From contig CAUYUJ010014550.1 in assembly GCA_963575745.1 (NCBI GenBank), positions 1-64,000 on the forward strand: 64,000 nucleotides of DNA, read 5' to 3'. Position 1 is the first letter of the stretch; each line of letters opens with the position of its first letter. The DNA comes from Prorocentrum cordatum (Eukaryota > Sar > Dinophyceae > Prorocentrales > Prorocentraceae). This document shows, one piece after another, positions 54,900 to 64,000 of this stretch. The notes under the pieces are model-generated. The model was not told the DNA's origin and did no database searches. It was given only the letters and a program-made list of their open reading frames with translations. Both the position numbers and the translations under genes were made by a program.

Positions 54900-55105
54900 C
54901 ACCCGCTGCAGATTCGGTGGCAACTACAATGGCCAACCGAGAACGTGCTCTGACTTGGTTAACGTCGACTACTGATCGAATCGCGCGTTCTGCGCCTTCA
55001 GCAAATCCGAAATATCCGCCGACCCTGTCGGCGTGTGTGATGGGCTTTTCCGTTCGAGCCGTCATCTCCGTCATTCTTTGTACTCGTCGTCTCTGTCCTT
55101 CCCTT
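54900..55105. other. Unique spacer
   Basis: No gene recognised. It holds CCGCCGACCCTGT at 55016-55028, which is inverted at 56180-56192 beyond the satellite. Confidence 0.4.
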
Positions 55106-56162
55106 TCCCTGGGAGACCTCTTCCCCTGGGCTCCAGCCAAGCCGACCTTGAGCAACCTCGTAATTGAGTCGAAGGGAAGCCCCTTCCCTCTGATCCCTCC
55201 CCCGCCGGGACTCCTCTTCCCCTGGGCTCCAGCCGAGCCGACCTTGAGCAACCTCGTAATTGAGTCGAAGGGAAGCCCCTTCCCTTTGATCCCTCCCCCG
55301 CCGGGAGGGGGGGGGGGGGTCGACCCCCCCCCCGGGTCAGATACGACGCCCCCCCCTGGGGACTCCTCTTCCCCTGGGCTCCAGCCAAGCCGACCTTGAG
55401 CAACCTCGTAATTGAGTCGAAGGGAAGCCCCTTCCCTTTGATCCCTCCCCCGCCGGGAGGGGGGGGGGTGTCGACCCCCCCCCCGGGTCAGAGCGACGCC
55501 CCCCCTGGGGCTCCTCTTCCCCCGGGCTCCAGCAAGCCGACCTTGAGCAACCTCGTAATTGAGTCGAAGGGAAGCCTTCCCTTTGATCCCCCCCCGCCGG
55601 GAGGGGGGGGGGGGTAGCGACCCCCCCCCGGGTCAGATACGACGCCCCCCCCCTGGGACTCCTCTTCCCCTGGGCTCCAGCCAAGCCGACCTTGAGCAAC
55701 CTCGTAATTGAGTCGAAGGGAAGCCCCTTCCCTTTGATCCCTCCCCCGCCGGGAGGGGGGGGGGTAGCGACCCCCCCCCCGGGTCAGATACGACGCCCCC
55801 CCCTGGGACTCCTCTTCCCCTGGGCTCCAGCCAAGCCGACCTTGAGCAACCTCGTAATTGAGTCGAAGGGAAGCCCCTTCCCTTTGATCCCTCCCCCGCC
55901 GGGAGGGGGGGGGGGGCGCGACCCCCCCCCCGGGTCAGATACGACGCCCCCCCCTGGGACTCCTCTTCCCCTGGGCTCCAGCCAAGCCGACCTTGAGCAA
56001 CCTCGTAATTGAGTCGAAGGGAAGCCCCTTCCCTTTGATCCCTCCCCCGCCGGGAGGGGGGGGGGGTAGCGACCCCCCCCCCGGGTCAGATACGACGCCC
56101 CCCCCTGGGACTCCTCTTCCCCTGGGCTCCAGCCAAGCCGACCTTGAGCAACCTCGTAATCT
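55106..56162. repeat. ~149-bp satellite, eight copies, with G-run/C-run palindromes
   Basis: ACCTTGAGCAACCTCGTAAT recurs at about 55144, 55240, 55393, 55540, 55690, 55840, 55990 and 56140. Units contain CTCCCCCGCCGGGA, a run of 8-13 G, a short core (GTCGA or GTAGCGA) and a run of 9-11 C. The first unit is shorter and lacks the G/C runs. Proline- and glycine-rich frames across it are artefacts. Confidence 0.95.
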
Positions 56163-56390
56163 CTTGCTGCGCATTGCGAACAGGGTCGGCGGCACCGGCC
56201 GTCAGGCCTTCGCAATAGAATTTCTATCGCGGCAATTCCGCCGACCCCATCCTTAAGTACAGTGCAGATCACAGGGGGTAGGCGCGGGCGCCTGCCTAAT
56301 TTTCACATAATTTTCCGCTACAAGCCTAAACCTAATTTTTCTATACTTTTGACTCGTTTTTGCGATAGAGCCCTCCTGAGGGCTGTAGGA

Positions 56391-57058
56391 TCAGAAAAGA
56401 ACACAAGCCTGGAGCTGCGCGATGCACGCCTCGTGGCCGCCGGCCGCCCGCTCACGCAGCTCCGCCGGCATGACTTGGCTCTTCTTGAGCCGGTCGCGGG
56501 CCGAAGCGACGGCCTTGTCCAGCTCGCTGCCGTCGTCGAGGTCCACGCCGCCAGCTGCGGGCTCCGCAGCGTCGTCGCCGGCGGCGCGGGCCTGCCGCAG
56601 CTCCGCCAGCTCGCCTTTTAGCTTCCGGAGGTCCTGCGCGTGCTTGCGAACGGCGGCGCCCAGCTGCTGCCGCAGCGTCGCCGCCTCGCCGGAGGCGCCG
56701 CCAGCGCCAGAGGGAGCAGCAGCAGCAGCCTTGGCCTTCGGCTTCGGCTCGGTGTTGGGCTGCTGCGAGGTGGTGCCGTCGCCGATGCCAGCGCCGGCCA
56801 GCTTGGCGAGCACCTGGTGCTGCGCGCCATTGCCGCGCTAGTGGCGCTTGGGCTTGCGGGCCCAGTTGGTCGCGAAACCGCGCTTGCTGCAGCCCCAGTC
56901 CGGGCTTGCGCGCGGCGCAAGCGCGCCCGGTGGTGCCACGCGGCCTCGGCGGCAGCGGGCGTTATGGCAGTGGGCGCTGGTCCCAGCGCAGGCGGGCATG
57001 GGCAGGAGGATCGCAGGCAAACCTGCATCAATCTCCTGAACACCTGCCTGACCCAAAA
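56391..57058 (-). pseudogene. ORF1-like fragment of a LINE, 5' end
   Basis: The minus frame at 56391-56813 has a Lys/Ala/Pro-rich linker (EPKPKAKAAAAAPSG) and a coiled coil, LRKLKGELAELRQARAA. It continues VASARDRLKKSQVMPAELRE and ends GHEACIAQLQACVLF. Upstream in the same phase, WGCSKRGFATNWARKPKRH precedes a stop, so the N-terminus is broken. This layout resembles the N-terminal ORF of dinoflagellate LINEs. It begins about 20-60 bp after the spliced-leader relict, so the element looks like a copy of a capped transcript that was truncated at its 3' side. Confidence 0.5.
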
Positions 57059-57094
57059 CTTGAACCAAAATGGCTTGAGCCCAACTGGCTACGG
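57059..57094 (-). other. Tandem relict of the dinoflagellate spliced leader
   Basis: On the minus strand 57094-57074 gives CCGTAGCCAGTTGGGCTCAA plus G. This equals the dinoflagellate leader at 19 of 21 positions, and the preceding base (T) fits the leader's first-position degeneracy. It is followed without gap by 57073-57059, CCATTTTGGTTCAAG, which equals the leader's last 15 bases at 14 of 15. A leader fused to a 5'-shortened leader is the known signature of a trans-spliced mRNA that was retroposed and trans-spliced again. Confidence 0.9.
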
Positions 57095-57099
57095 AAGCC

Positions 57100-57430
57100 G
57101 CGGGGGTGTCACGCGCTCCCGTTCGCATCCAACTTGTGGGGATGTCTCGAGCGAAGCCCTTGCTTTGCACCTCCGACTCAATTTCTCGGAGCCCCAGGGT
57201 CACCGCGATGGAGCACGTGCACCATTTGGGCGCGCCACGGGGAGCCGCCTTGGGGTTGTTGCTCGTTGCCTTTCGCACCCAACTTGTGAAGATGTTTCGG
57301 GCGACGCGCTTCTTTTGCACACCCGACTCCTCTCCTTCCAGAGCGCCTTGATCGCCGCGATGTGGCAAGCGTATCATTTGGGCGCCACAAAACGGGAGCC
57401 GCCAGGGCAGACTCCATGTGCCCATTCAGC
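57100..57430. repeat. 150-bp tandem repeat, two copies, upstream of the leader relict
   Basis: CGCATCCAACTTGTGGGGAT at 57124 and CGCACCCAACTTGTGAAGAT at 57274 are 150 bp apart. The unit also contains CACCATTTGGGCGC/ATCATTTGGGCGC. On the minus strand both copies share a frame (KKRVARNIFTSWVRK, QSKGFARDIPTSWMR). It may be 5' UTR or promoter of the original transcript, or an older repeat. Confidence 0.8.
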
Positions 57431-57589
57431 CGTGCCCGACACTCACACTCATACTTGCTTGCTTCAGACACTCGCATAACATGAACCTGCGACGCAGAAA
57501 TGTGCGCCTCAACAAACCCGATCAACCCCCCTCCATTAACACGCTGTGACTGCTGCTTGGACTGCCACGGGGCGCCAGGCGAGAGATGT

Positions 57590-57725
57590 GGGAATGATGT
57601 TGATGATGCTGATGATGCTGCGGCTGGTTACGGTGATCATGCCAATGATGATGGTGATGGTTATGATGCTGCTGATGATGTTGCTATGGTGATGATGAGA
57701 ATGAGGACGATGAGTAACATGATGA
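57590..57725. repeat. Imperfect GATGAT microsatellite
   Basis: GAT/GCT/GGT triplets with loss of register. Confidence 0.85.
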
Positions 57726-57769
57726 GGATCGGCAGGCGGTGGTAATTAAGTATGGTACGACAAGTGGCG

Positions 57770-58170
57770 GAGAAAGAGAACGACCCCCCCCGCGCGCTCT
57801 CCTTTCGTTCCCTTCAGGCTCTGATGCCAGCGCCGTCTCGAGTTTATCGGCACGCGATTTCGTGAGCGAGGCTCTCGGCGCTCCTCACCCAATGGGAAAA
57901 ATGAAAATGGCGCAGGGCAGGCCACGGGGAGACGAACAACTTATCGCGGGCGAGGCAAGGCGGCACATCCGGTCCTGTCTACCCTACCCCGCCCGACCGA
58001 CACTACCGAGCGCGCGAGGATCATTCACGTGCCACTCACATGATCCCCCCCCGCGCGCCCTCCTTTCGCTCCCTTTAGGCTCTGATGCCAGCGCCGTCTC
58101 GAGACTGTCGGCGCGCGATTTCGTGGGCGAGGCTCTCGGCGCTCCTCGCCCATATCACCAATATAAAATG
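57770..58170. repeat. Two direct copies of a ~115-bp segment, 262 bp apart
   Basis: Copies at about 57784-57895 and 58046-58155 share CCCCGCGCGC, TCTGATGCCAGCGCCGTCTC and GAGGCTCTCGGCGCTCCTC. They sit immediately beyond the 3' end of the DIRS-like coding region, so they could be part of its terminal repeat structure. Confidence 0.8.
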
Positions 58171-58197
58171 TGTTCAGCATTCAAAGGAACATGGAGC

Positions 58198-59300
58198 TCA
58201 GGGTAAACGTCGGCGTTTGGTGGCAACGGGCAGCGGTGGCGGGCGGGGCGCAACGCGGCCCTTCAGAAACGCATATTTCAAGGCAGCGGTGGTCTCCTCC
58301 ATGTGCGTTCTCAGCACTGTTGGGAGGAGGGCATAGTCTTTCATCATCATTCCCGCCTTCTCATAGCATTCAACACTTTTGGCGGACATCCAGCCACCCC
58401 GACGCTGGACTTCAAAAAGGTGTCGATATTTCTTGTACATGTCCCCAGAAGCACCAGCATGGCGAAGTTGATGAGGCGCGATCTCCTGCCCCAACACAAG
58501 GCCTGTTTCATTATCTCTCTGAAGAAATCTGGATAGGCGAAGTCCTGCAGCGGCTCATTTGTCTTCCACGGACAACACCTGGAAAACATATTTCATCCAG
58601 TCGAGCCCGATGACGCCCCCAGGAATCGCATCGTCCTGGGCGCCGACTTTCGAGACCTGGTGAAGGTCTGATCGGTGAGCCAAAGTTCGACAGAGAGAAT
58701 CGATAAGCATAGTGGGGGCCACCAGCGAGCCTTTCGCGAGCTGCATCATTGACCCCGGCCTCAGGTAGGTCCTGGAAGAGATGACCACCCAGATCCCTTT
58801 GTCGAGGTGGCCGCCTGCCGTCAACAGACTCGCCAGGGCCGAAACTGTTGGCCACGTGAGGGGCTGACGGCTGCGGGTGGGGCCAGCTTGGCCCGCCCCC
58901 TGGCGGCCCTCCATGACCTCGGCAGCGAGAGGCCCCCCATCTTGCCAAACCTCGGGAGGCAGAACACTGTCGCCGCGATCAGCTTCTGGCCGAGCCCCGC
59001 GTCGTAGCCGAGCAGGTACATGTGAGTCATGAGCGCAACGATGGCCACATCGAAGTCTTGCACCCTGTCCACGTCGAGCTTCTGCACCTCGGCGTAATCG
59101 ACAAGCCCGCGACACAGTCTGCGATGCTGAATCCAAGTGCGCTCGCCTACCGAGCTTCTTTCTAAAACCGAAGCGCGTTGCATGCCTGGCTCCTCGGCCA
59201 TCTTCGCAATATCTGCTTCTTGCGCTGGGGAACCCTTTGCTCGATCAGCGGGTGCCCATCCTCTTCCGAGGTCGTGCCGTCCGAATCGACTCGCTCGGCC
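58198..59300 (-). pseudogene. Tyrosine recombinase of the DIRS-like element
   Basis: The N-terminal helical part (ERTWIQHRRLCRGLVDYAEV, then VALMTHMYLLGYDAGLGQKL) resembles the SAM-like core-binding domain. The catalytic part has SSRTYLRPGSMMQLAKGSLV (first catalytic Arg), PHQLRHAGAS (HxxR) and RRGGWMSAKSVECYEKAG (Trp and the nucleophilic Tyr). All key residues are present. The chain is broken: a stop and phase change after LSVEDK (58555), a second change in CWGQ/CWGR (about 58497), and a further change within 58821-59136. It is inactive as read. Confidence 0.85.
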
Positions 59301-59599
59301 TCCCGTTGAGCCTGTTCGAGCTGGGCTGGCAGAGACGCGTGGGCGCGCCTCTTCTGGGAAGCGGCAGTCCACCTCTCCTCCAGTGACAGAGGTTCCGCCC
59401 GACGAAGCAGCGCTCGAGTCCCTCTCTCCTCGGCCTTCGTCGCGCTCCTCGACTTCCGCGCCCATGACATCCCTCGCCCAAGTAAGTGAATACTTAGAAC
59501 TTGAAGCAACATCAGCATCAGGTTTGGCCGAAACGGCTGAGGAGTGTTCTCTCGCTAGTCGGCAGATCTCAGGAGTGGCTTCTAGCTCGAGAAGATCCC

Positions 59600-60250
59600 C
59601 CCGACGTAATTCTAGATGGCGGGACGGTTCGTCGGCAACATCGAACTCGCCCGGGGCCCAGCGGAAGCTCAGGAACACGTTTTCCGAGAGCGAAACAGCC
59701 GCCATTCGTCGGGCCTGAACAAACGGCGGGAAGGCCCGAGCCCTGGCCTGCCAAAACTGAGCGCAACCCCCAAGCTGCCCTCAAGCACGAGAAGTCGACG
59801 CCCAACCGCTCCAAATCTAAATATAAAAACTTCCGGCTCCCCAGGCTCCAGCGCTGCCCTCGTGAAACGTCCTCTTCCTCCCCCGGCCGCGGCAAAATAT
59901 CACCTTCCAATCTTCCCCGACCGAACCTTCGAACGCCACCTCAGGAAATGGCAAGTCCTGCTCCCGAAGCTCGGACATCTCATCCAGGGATGGCGGCGGC
60001 GTCACAAACGCCAGGAGGTCATCAAGGTGTAGACAAGACAGTGCGTGCCCTCGCGCTTGTGCGGCGTCGCCTCGCACGAAACGAGCTCTCTCCTGAATCC
60101 TGCCGTGCAGAGCCGCCCAGTCAGACGACCTGCGCGCGGCGCGCGCTCCAGCCCCCTCGGGGCAGTAATCGTAAGCAATGACCTGACGCATCCAGCTGCG
60201 ACCCCAGTCGGCGCGAACCGACGGCATGGGGTGGAGGACAGCTTGCAACC
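59600..60250 (-). pseudogene. RNase H-like region of the DIRS-like element
   Basis: The frame 59817-60248 has IAYDYCPEGAGARAARRSSD, a decayed version of the (T)DASxxGxG strand, and DWKVIFCRGRGRK. The next part, in the frame 58821-59705, begins ENVFLSFRWAPGEFDVADEP and continues SRHLE, the typical RNase H ending where partner strands read N.ADxxSR. At least one frameshift separates them. The catalytic Asp of the first strand can be placed only tentatively. Confidence 0.65.
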
Positions 60251-60357
60251 CGTTCCGTGCATAATCCCGCTAGTGGGCCCAAGATTGCCCATGCTGCCGT
60301 GCGAACTTGTAGACCGAAGCGAGGCAAGGCAACGGTGGCCGCTGTAGCATTGACGGG

Positions 60358-61274
60358 TCAGCGCAGTGACATAAGAGCACCTCGGGCCCCTTCCCAGAGA
60401 CTTTGGGGCACTCCAAGAAGGCTTCCAGACGCGCGCAAATCTTCCAGTAACGCTTTCCAGGCGGTCTGGAGCACCAAAAGACACCGTTGAACTCGATGCC
60501 CAGAGCCTCCCCTCACCTGCCCCGCCCCCTGAACCTCGTGGCACTTCATCTTATTGGCATTCAGGGCCTCGCGGATGTTATCTAGCGACTTCTGGGCCTG
60601 TTCCTCGTCGGCCCCCAAGACCCCAACGTTGTCCACGCGTGCGTGGAAGATGGGCGCGCTGGACTTTCCCGCGAAGAGCTCGCCCCCCCTGTCTTCGACC
60701 GAGGGCGCGCCCTCCATGCCGGCAGCCTCCCAAACCAGGCGCGCGCTGACACGCTGGGGCCAGATAGCCAGCCAGGAAAAGCCCGCGGGCAGAACGGCCG
60801 TCGAGGCCCGCGCAAGACTGCCACCAGAAACTTCAAGGCCGAACGTTGGGGAGTCCTAGCTCCCGTGTCCGTGCAGGTGAAAGACAGAAATGCACTCCCA
60901 ACTCCTGGTCGATCCCGGCCCTGTGGAAGCATACCACCCCCTCCTCCGCCTCCAGTCGCGCGAAACTCTCGGGGGTAGCGAGGAGGGTGCTCGGGGGGCC
61001 CCGAAAGAGCTGATTGGTGCGCCGTGCGCCTGGCATCGGTAATGAGGCGCTGTCTCCCGCCCTTCTTCCTCGCAACGACGGGCGTGGCCAACTCTGTGGG
61101 CGCTGTGCTCCATCGCGGTAGCCCACCTTTTTTGAGCTCAGCAGCTCCCCCCCACCAAATGCATGAAGTCTGACGGCGGATGGGGGGCATCAGCATGCTA
61201 AAATGAAAGTAGTCCAGGTCGCCTGAAAACTCGCGCGCCAGCACGCTGGGCGCAAGCCGAGGCCTGCTCGTCAT
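60358..61274 (-). pseudogene. Reverse transcriptase of the DIRS-like element
   Basis: Frames 60582-61274 and 60833-61126 give ELATPVVARKKGGRQRLITD (finger motif) and then TNQLFRGPPSTLLATPESFA. About 60740-60795 reads PAGFSWLAIWPQRVSARLVW (motif B, GFSW). In 60358-60717 comes FHARVDNVGVLGADEEQAQK, motif C with VDN in place of YxDD, which is usual for DIRS/Ty3-like palms of this kind. NANKMKCHEV follows. Motif A is not readable because of phase changes. Several frameshifts. Confidence 0.75.
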
Positions 61275-61279
61275 ATTTG

Positions 61280-62071
61280 ACAGAGCGGCAGGCGACTGGA
61301 CACAGGTGTCGCTCAGCTGCCTGCTGCCATCTCGCTAGAAACAGGGCGAAAGGACGGGCAGCGCAGCTGAGCGTCAGTGACTGGCGCAGGAGAGGGGCCA
61401 GCACGCAAGCCCGCAGCTTCGCCCTCCAAGGCGCCCCCGCCCCCACGAGGGGGCGCGGCCCGGGCGCGCGAGGGCGGGGGGGGGGGCGACGGCCGCAACT
61501 GGCAGAGAGTCACCAAACAGATGCCGAGAATCCTCTTCCTCCGCATCCAAAGGATCGAGGGCGAGCTCGGTGCCACTCTCACCCCTCCTGTCAGGTGGTG
61601 GCGCCGAGCTCCTGGCCGCTGAGGCCGCAAGCGCAACGGACAGATGCCGAGGGGCCTCTTCGTCCGCGTCGAGAGGATCGAGGGCGAGCTCGGTGCCGCT
61701 CTCACCTCTCCCGTCGGGTGGTGGCGCCATGCTCTTGGCTGCTGTGGCCGTGGGCTCAGAGAGGCGAGGCTCTTCAGTGCAAGTCTGACCTGACTTGCCG
61801 CTCGCCGTGGCGGGGTTGGGCGGCATCTCTTCGCAGCCAAGAACGGGGCACAAGCGACATTATTGAAGCACTGCATGAGATGACCAGTGTGGACCCGAAC
61901 TCCGCTCTTACTGCGCTGGGGGTGGCGGCCTCTGTTACATAGTTGGTTCCAGCCCGAACGCCTGGACCTCGATGGGGACCCAGACAACGTTTGCCGAGGC
62001 CACGCGCGCTATCGCCAGATGAGTAACAAAAGCATTTGGTGCATCTGAACAGCACCGAACGGTCGTCACAA
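61280..62071 (-). other. Possible upstream ORF of the DIRS-like element with 41-residue repeat
   Basis: The frame 61374-61853 starts MCPVLGCEEMPPNPATASGK and holds two units of GESGTELALDPLDAxEE 41 residues (123 bp) apart. The rest is Pro/Ala-rich. A gag-like role ahead of the reverse transcriptase is plausible from position only. Confidence 0.35.
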
Positions 62072-62932
62072 TCAATAGGCAATGACGCTGTGATTGAGCG
62101 CGTCCAGCCAGGAAGCGTGAAGCTTGCTGAAGTTGGAACAGCGGCTGGAATCAAGGCAAATGGCCGACCGCTTCCCCTTGAGACGGACCTCGCAGCGCCA
62201 GAGCTCCCCCCTGGAGCGCCGCCTGTGCCTGGGACCTGGAAGGGCAGGAGGGGCCTTCAACAGCTCGGCGTCGGACAAGCCCTGGGTTTCCCAGAGAGGG
62301 GCCGGCCTGGCAGCTAGCCTGAGCGTGCAACGGGCGGCGCAATCCATTCTGCCGATGGAGACCAAAGCATCCTCGTCTTGCGGCTGCAGATTGACAGCAT
62401 GCTTCGCGCCGACGTCCGCGCGGCGATTCCCCCCCCCGCGCCTCTCCCGACTATCAATGCCGACCTCGTCGACACCCTTGTGAGCGGCAACCTTCTCACG
62501 CGGCAGGAGGGGGGGGGGGGCGGGGCGCAAGTGGAAGGCACCGGCGTGCACGCGTTTACCAGACAAATGAGATGAGCGAGGCTCGTTGGCTAACTTTATC
62601 ACATTAGAGCAATCGTAAAAAGCCTGGGAGTGACCAGGAAGGCTTAACACATGGGCCCAAGTGTAGGCCGAAAGCTCCGATCCCTGCGAAACCTGATCAC
62701 GCTCATGCCACGCATCGACAGGACCGTCAGAGTGTTCCGTGGAAAGACCAGGGTACGAGCCCGCGGGGTAAGCGAAAGCTCCTACGGTAAAGACAAAGTC
62801 ATCGCCCACCTCTTCAGCCCTGAGAACCAACGCAATATCCTCCTCCTTCACCTCTTCCTCCCTAACAGCAGTGACCAGGCTGTGGGAATAAGACGAGAGC
62901 CTGCGAAATAAAGTGTCAGGCTTGCCGCGCAA
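62072..62932 (-). other. Unidentified 286-codon ORF
   Basis: Opens MRGKPDTLFRRLSSYSHSLV, continues with acidic EEEVKEEDIALVLRAEEVGD, then mixed composition to 62072. No domain is seen. It lies between a LINE relic and the DIRS-like element on the same strand, so it could belong to either or be chance. Confidence 0.3.
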
Positions 62933-62956
62933 GGGGCAGGCGATGTTAACCTGATA

Positions 62957-64000
62957 TCACAACTTAAGAGCGCGCCCCCGAATGGGAAAAAGCCTCGGTG
63001 GCAAGGGCGCGGATCCTGTTCTTTTCAAGAGGGGTGATTCTTTTTTACTGGCAAGAGACCCCCTCGCAATATCACAGCACAACCTATGATTGACTCCTTT
63101 CTTGGCTGCCGCGTCTCTCTCGCGAAAACGGAGATGGGCTTCGTGGCGAAGCTTCTTGATTAACGAGGGAGGCACGATGCCATGGTGGATAGAGAGACCC
63201 CTATCATCTTTAGCCGTTATAAAGTCCATCAGAACCCAACCGAGCCTAGAGACAGACATGCGCAAGGCAGAGATCGGACCGGCAACGCTGCGCCATGAAC
63301 AACTGTCATTGCCGAAAACACGCGTCCATGCACGGCGAAGGTCTGGCAGGCCGATGGGCCGCTCGATCTGAGACGCTTGGGCAAGCCTTACCTCTTTCGC
63401 CCAGCGAATGATGGGCGAACAAGTCACGCGCCAGCAAGGGCCTCCGTCCAGAATAGCCGAGGTGGTGGGCGAACGTAACCGAGAGTGAGGGCGAACGGTG
63501 CTAAAGAGACGACGGCGGATGAGGGGCAACTCATTATCCGAAATACCTGTAGCCTCACTCCCGTAGCTCACACCAGAAAGAGGGCCAGCTGAAAACAGCA
63601 ACCTGATTGATTGCACTTCTCTTGGGCACCTTATTCTGTCTGCGAAGCCGAGTGGCCTTCCTGCTGGCAGCCGCGATCCTGGCCTTAAGCTTGGCCGCGC
63701 GGCCTCGGACTGTGAGGGCGTTGCCAGCCGTGTAGTCGCCGCCTAAGTTCAAGACCGTAGAAGAACTGACAGAACACAGATCAGCAAGAAGGGCCGACAT
63801 TTAATCTCCAACGTGCTTCGAGGAAGCAACGATGGCAGTCTTGTCCATCGCGAAACTGCAGCCAAAGACGTCCTCAACAGAAGAGTGCAATCGGCGAGCA
63901 CCAGAGACAATGCTGGGGATCGTAGTTTTGGCAGAGCCAGTGGCAGTGAAACCTTGGTCGTCAATGAACACATCTAAATCGAGATTGGGTTGGGCAAGAA
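62957..64000 (-). pseudogene. LINE reverse transcriptase (palm end and thumb), runs off the window
   Basis: From the right edge the minus strand reads LDLDVFIDDQGFTATG (motif C, F-I-D-D) and then GARRLHSSVEDVFGCSFAMD. An in-frame TAA at 63803 follows, then MSALLADLCSVSSSTVLNLG and GDYTAGNALTVRGRAAKLKA in the same phase. A phase change near 63600 leads into SYGSEATGISDNELPLIRRR and the thumb-like part SPIIRWAKEVRLAQ, ending at 62957. One nonsense codon and one frameshift make this a dead copy. The endonuclease and motifs A and B would lie beyond 64000. Confidence 0.8.

Larger units (their letters stand above)
58198..61274 (-). mobile_element. DIRS-like (tyrosine recombinase) retrotransposon
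   Basis: On the minus strand from 61274 down come a reverse transcriptase, an RNase H and a tyrosine recombinase, the order of DIRS-type elements. There is no aspartic protease or DDE integrase. Motifs are readable but spread over several frames. DIRS elements usually carry split direct or inverted terminal repeats. The only candidates seen here are the 115-bp direct copies at 57784-58155. Confidence 0.8.

Noticed and set aside
1-64000. tRNA, rRNA and snRNA genes
   Set aside because: I looked for T-arm-like GGTTCGAATCC motifs with paired acceptor ends and for rRNA-like blocks and found none convincing; a covariance search would be decisive.

Overview
The window looks like nuclear DNA of a dinoflagellate. 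It is visibly GC-rich and crowded with micro- and minisatellites. It holds decayed retrotransposons and a few very long protein-coding segments interrupted by introns. Most diagnostic is a tandem relict of the dinoflagellate spliced leader at 57059-57094 (minus strand), with a second, weaker one at 4687-4707. There is no bacterial-style gene packing, and I see no rRNA, tRNA or CRISPR. The species cannot be told from this window. One 100-N scaffold gap lies at 29562-29661.

Layout. 0-9.9 kb: the 3' part of a LINE (1.3-2.25 kb), two inverted copies of a composite repeat (2.4-3.0 and 5.0-7.4 kb) surrounding a 100/77-bp satellite, and a diverged duplicated segment (8.04 and 9.73 kb). 10.2-14.3 kb: a plus-strand coding locus broken by frameshifts and in-frame stops. 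15-24 kb: a 0.5-kb tandem duplication, ATCGAT-type and ATC arrays, a LINE endonuclease relic (20.2-20.9 kb) and purine-rich repeats. 24.8-27.4 kb: two tandem forward copies of the composite repeat with TCC tracts. 29.7-33.4 kb: a minus-strand LINE with ORF1-like, endonuclease and reverse transcriptase parts in order. 35.2-41.6 kb: a three-exon minus-strand gene of unknown function whose introns appear to begin with GA. 42-48 kb: a dense series of unrelated tandem arrays. 48.1-53.8 kb: a very large minus-strand protein of an uncharacterised family, including a canonical GT-AG intron. 54.8-56.2 kb: a hairpin and a 149-bp satellite. 56.4-57.1 kb: a spliced-leader-tagged ORF1-like fragment. 58.2-61.3 kb: a DIRS-like (tyrosine recombinase) retrotransposon. 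63-64 kb: another LINE reverse transcriptase that runs off the right edge.

The only loci that still read as possible host genes are 35.2-41.6 kb and 48.6-53.8 kb, each with one apparent frameshift in a short homopolymer or dinucleotide run. Everything else with recognisable coding content is mobile-element debris. The strongest leads are the spliced-leader relict joined to an ORF1-like fragment, the modular composite repeat seen in both orientations, the GA-AG introns flanked by CAGG, and the unnamed 48.6-53.8 kb protein family.
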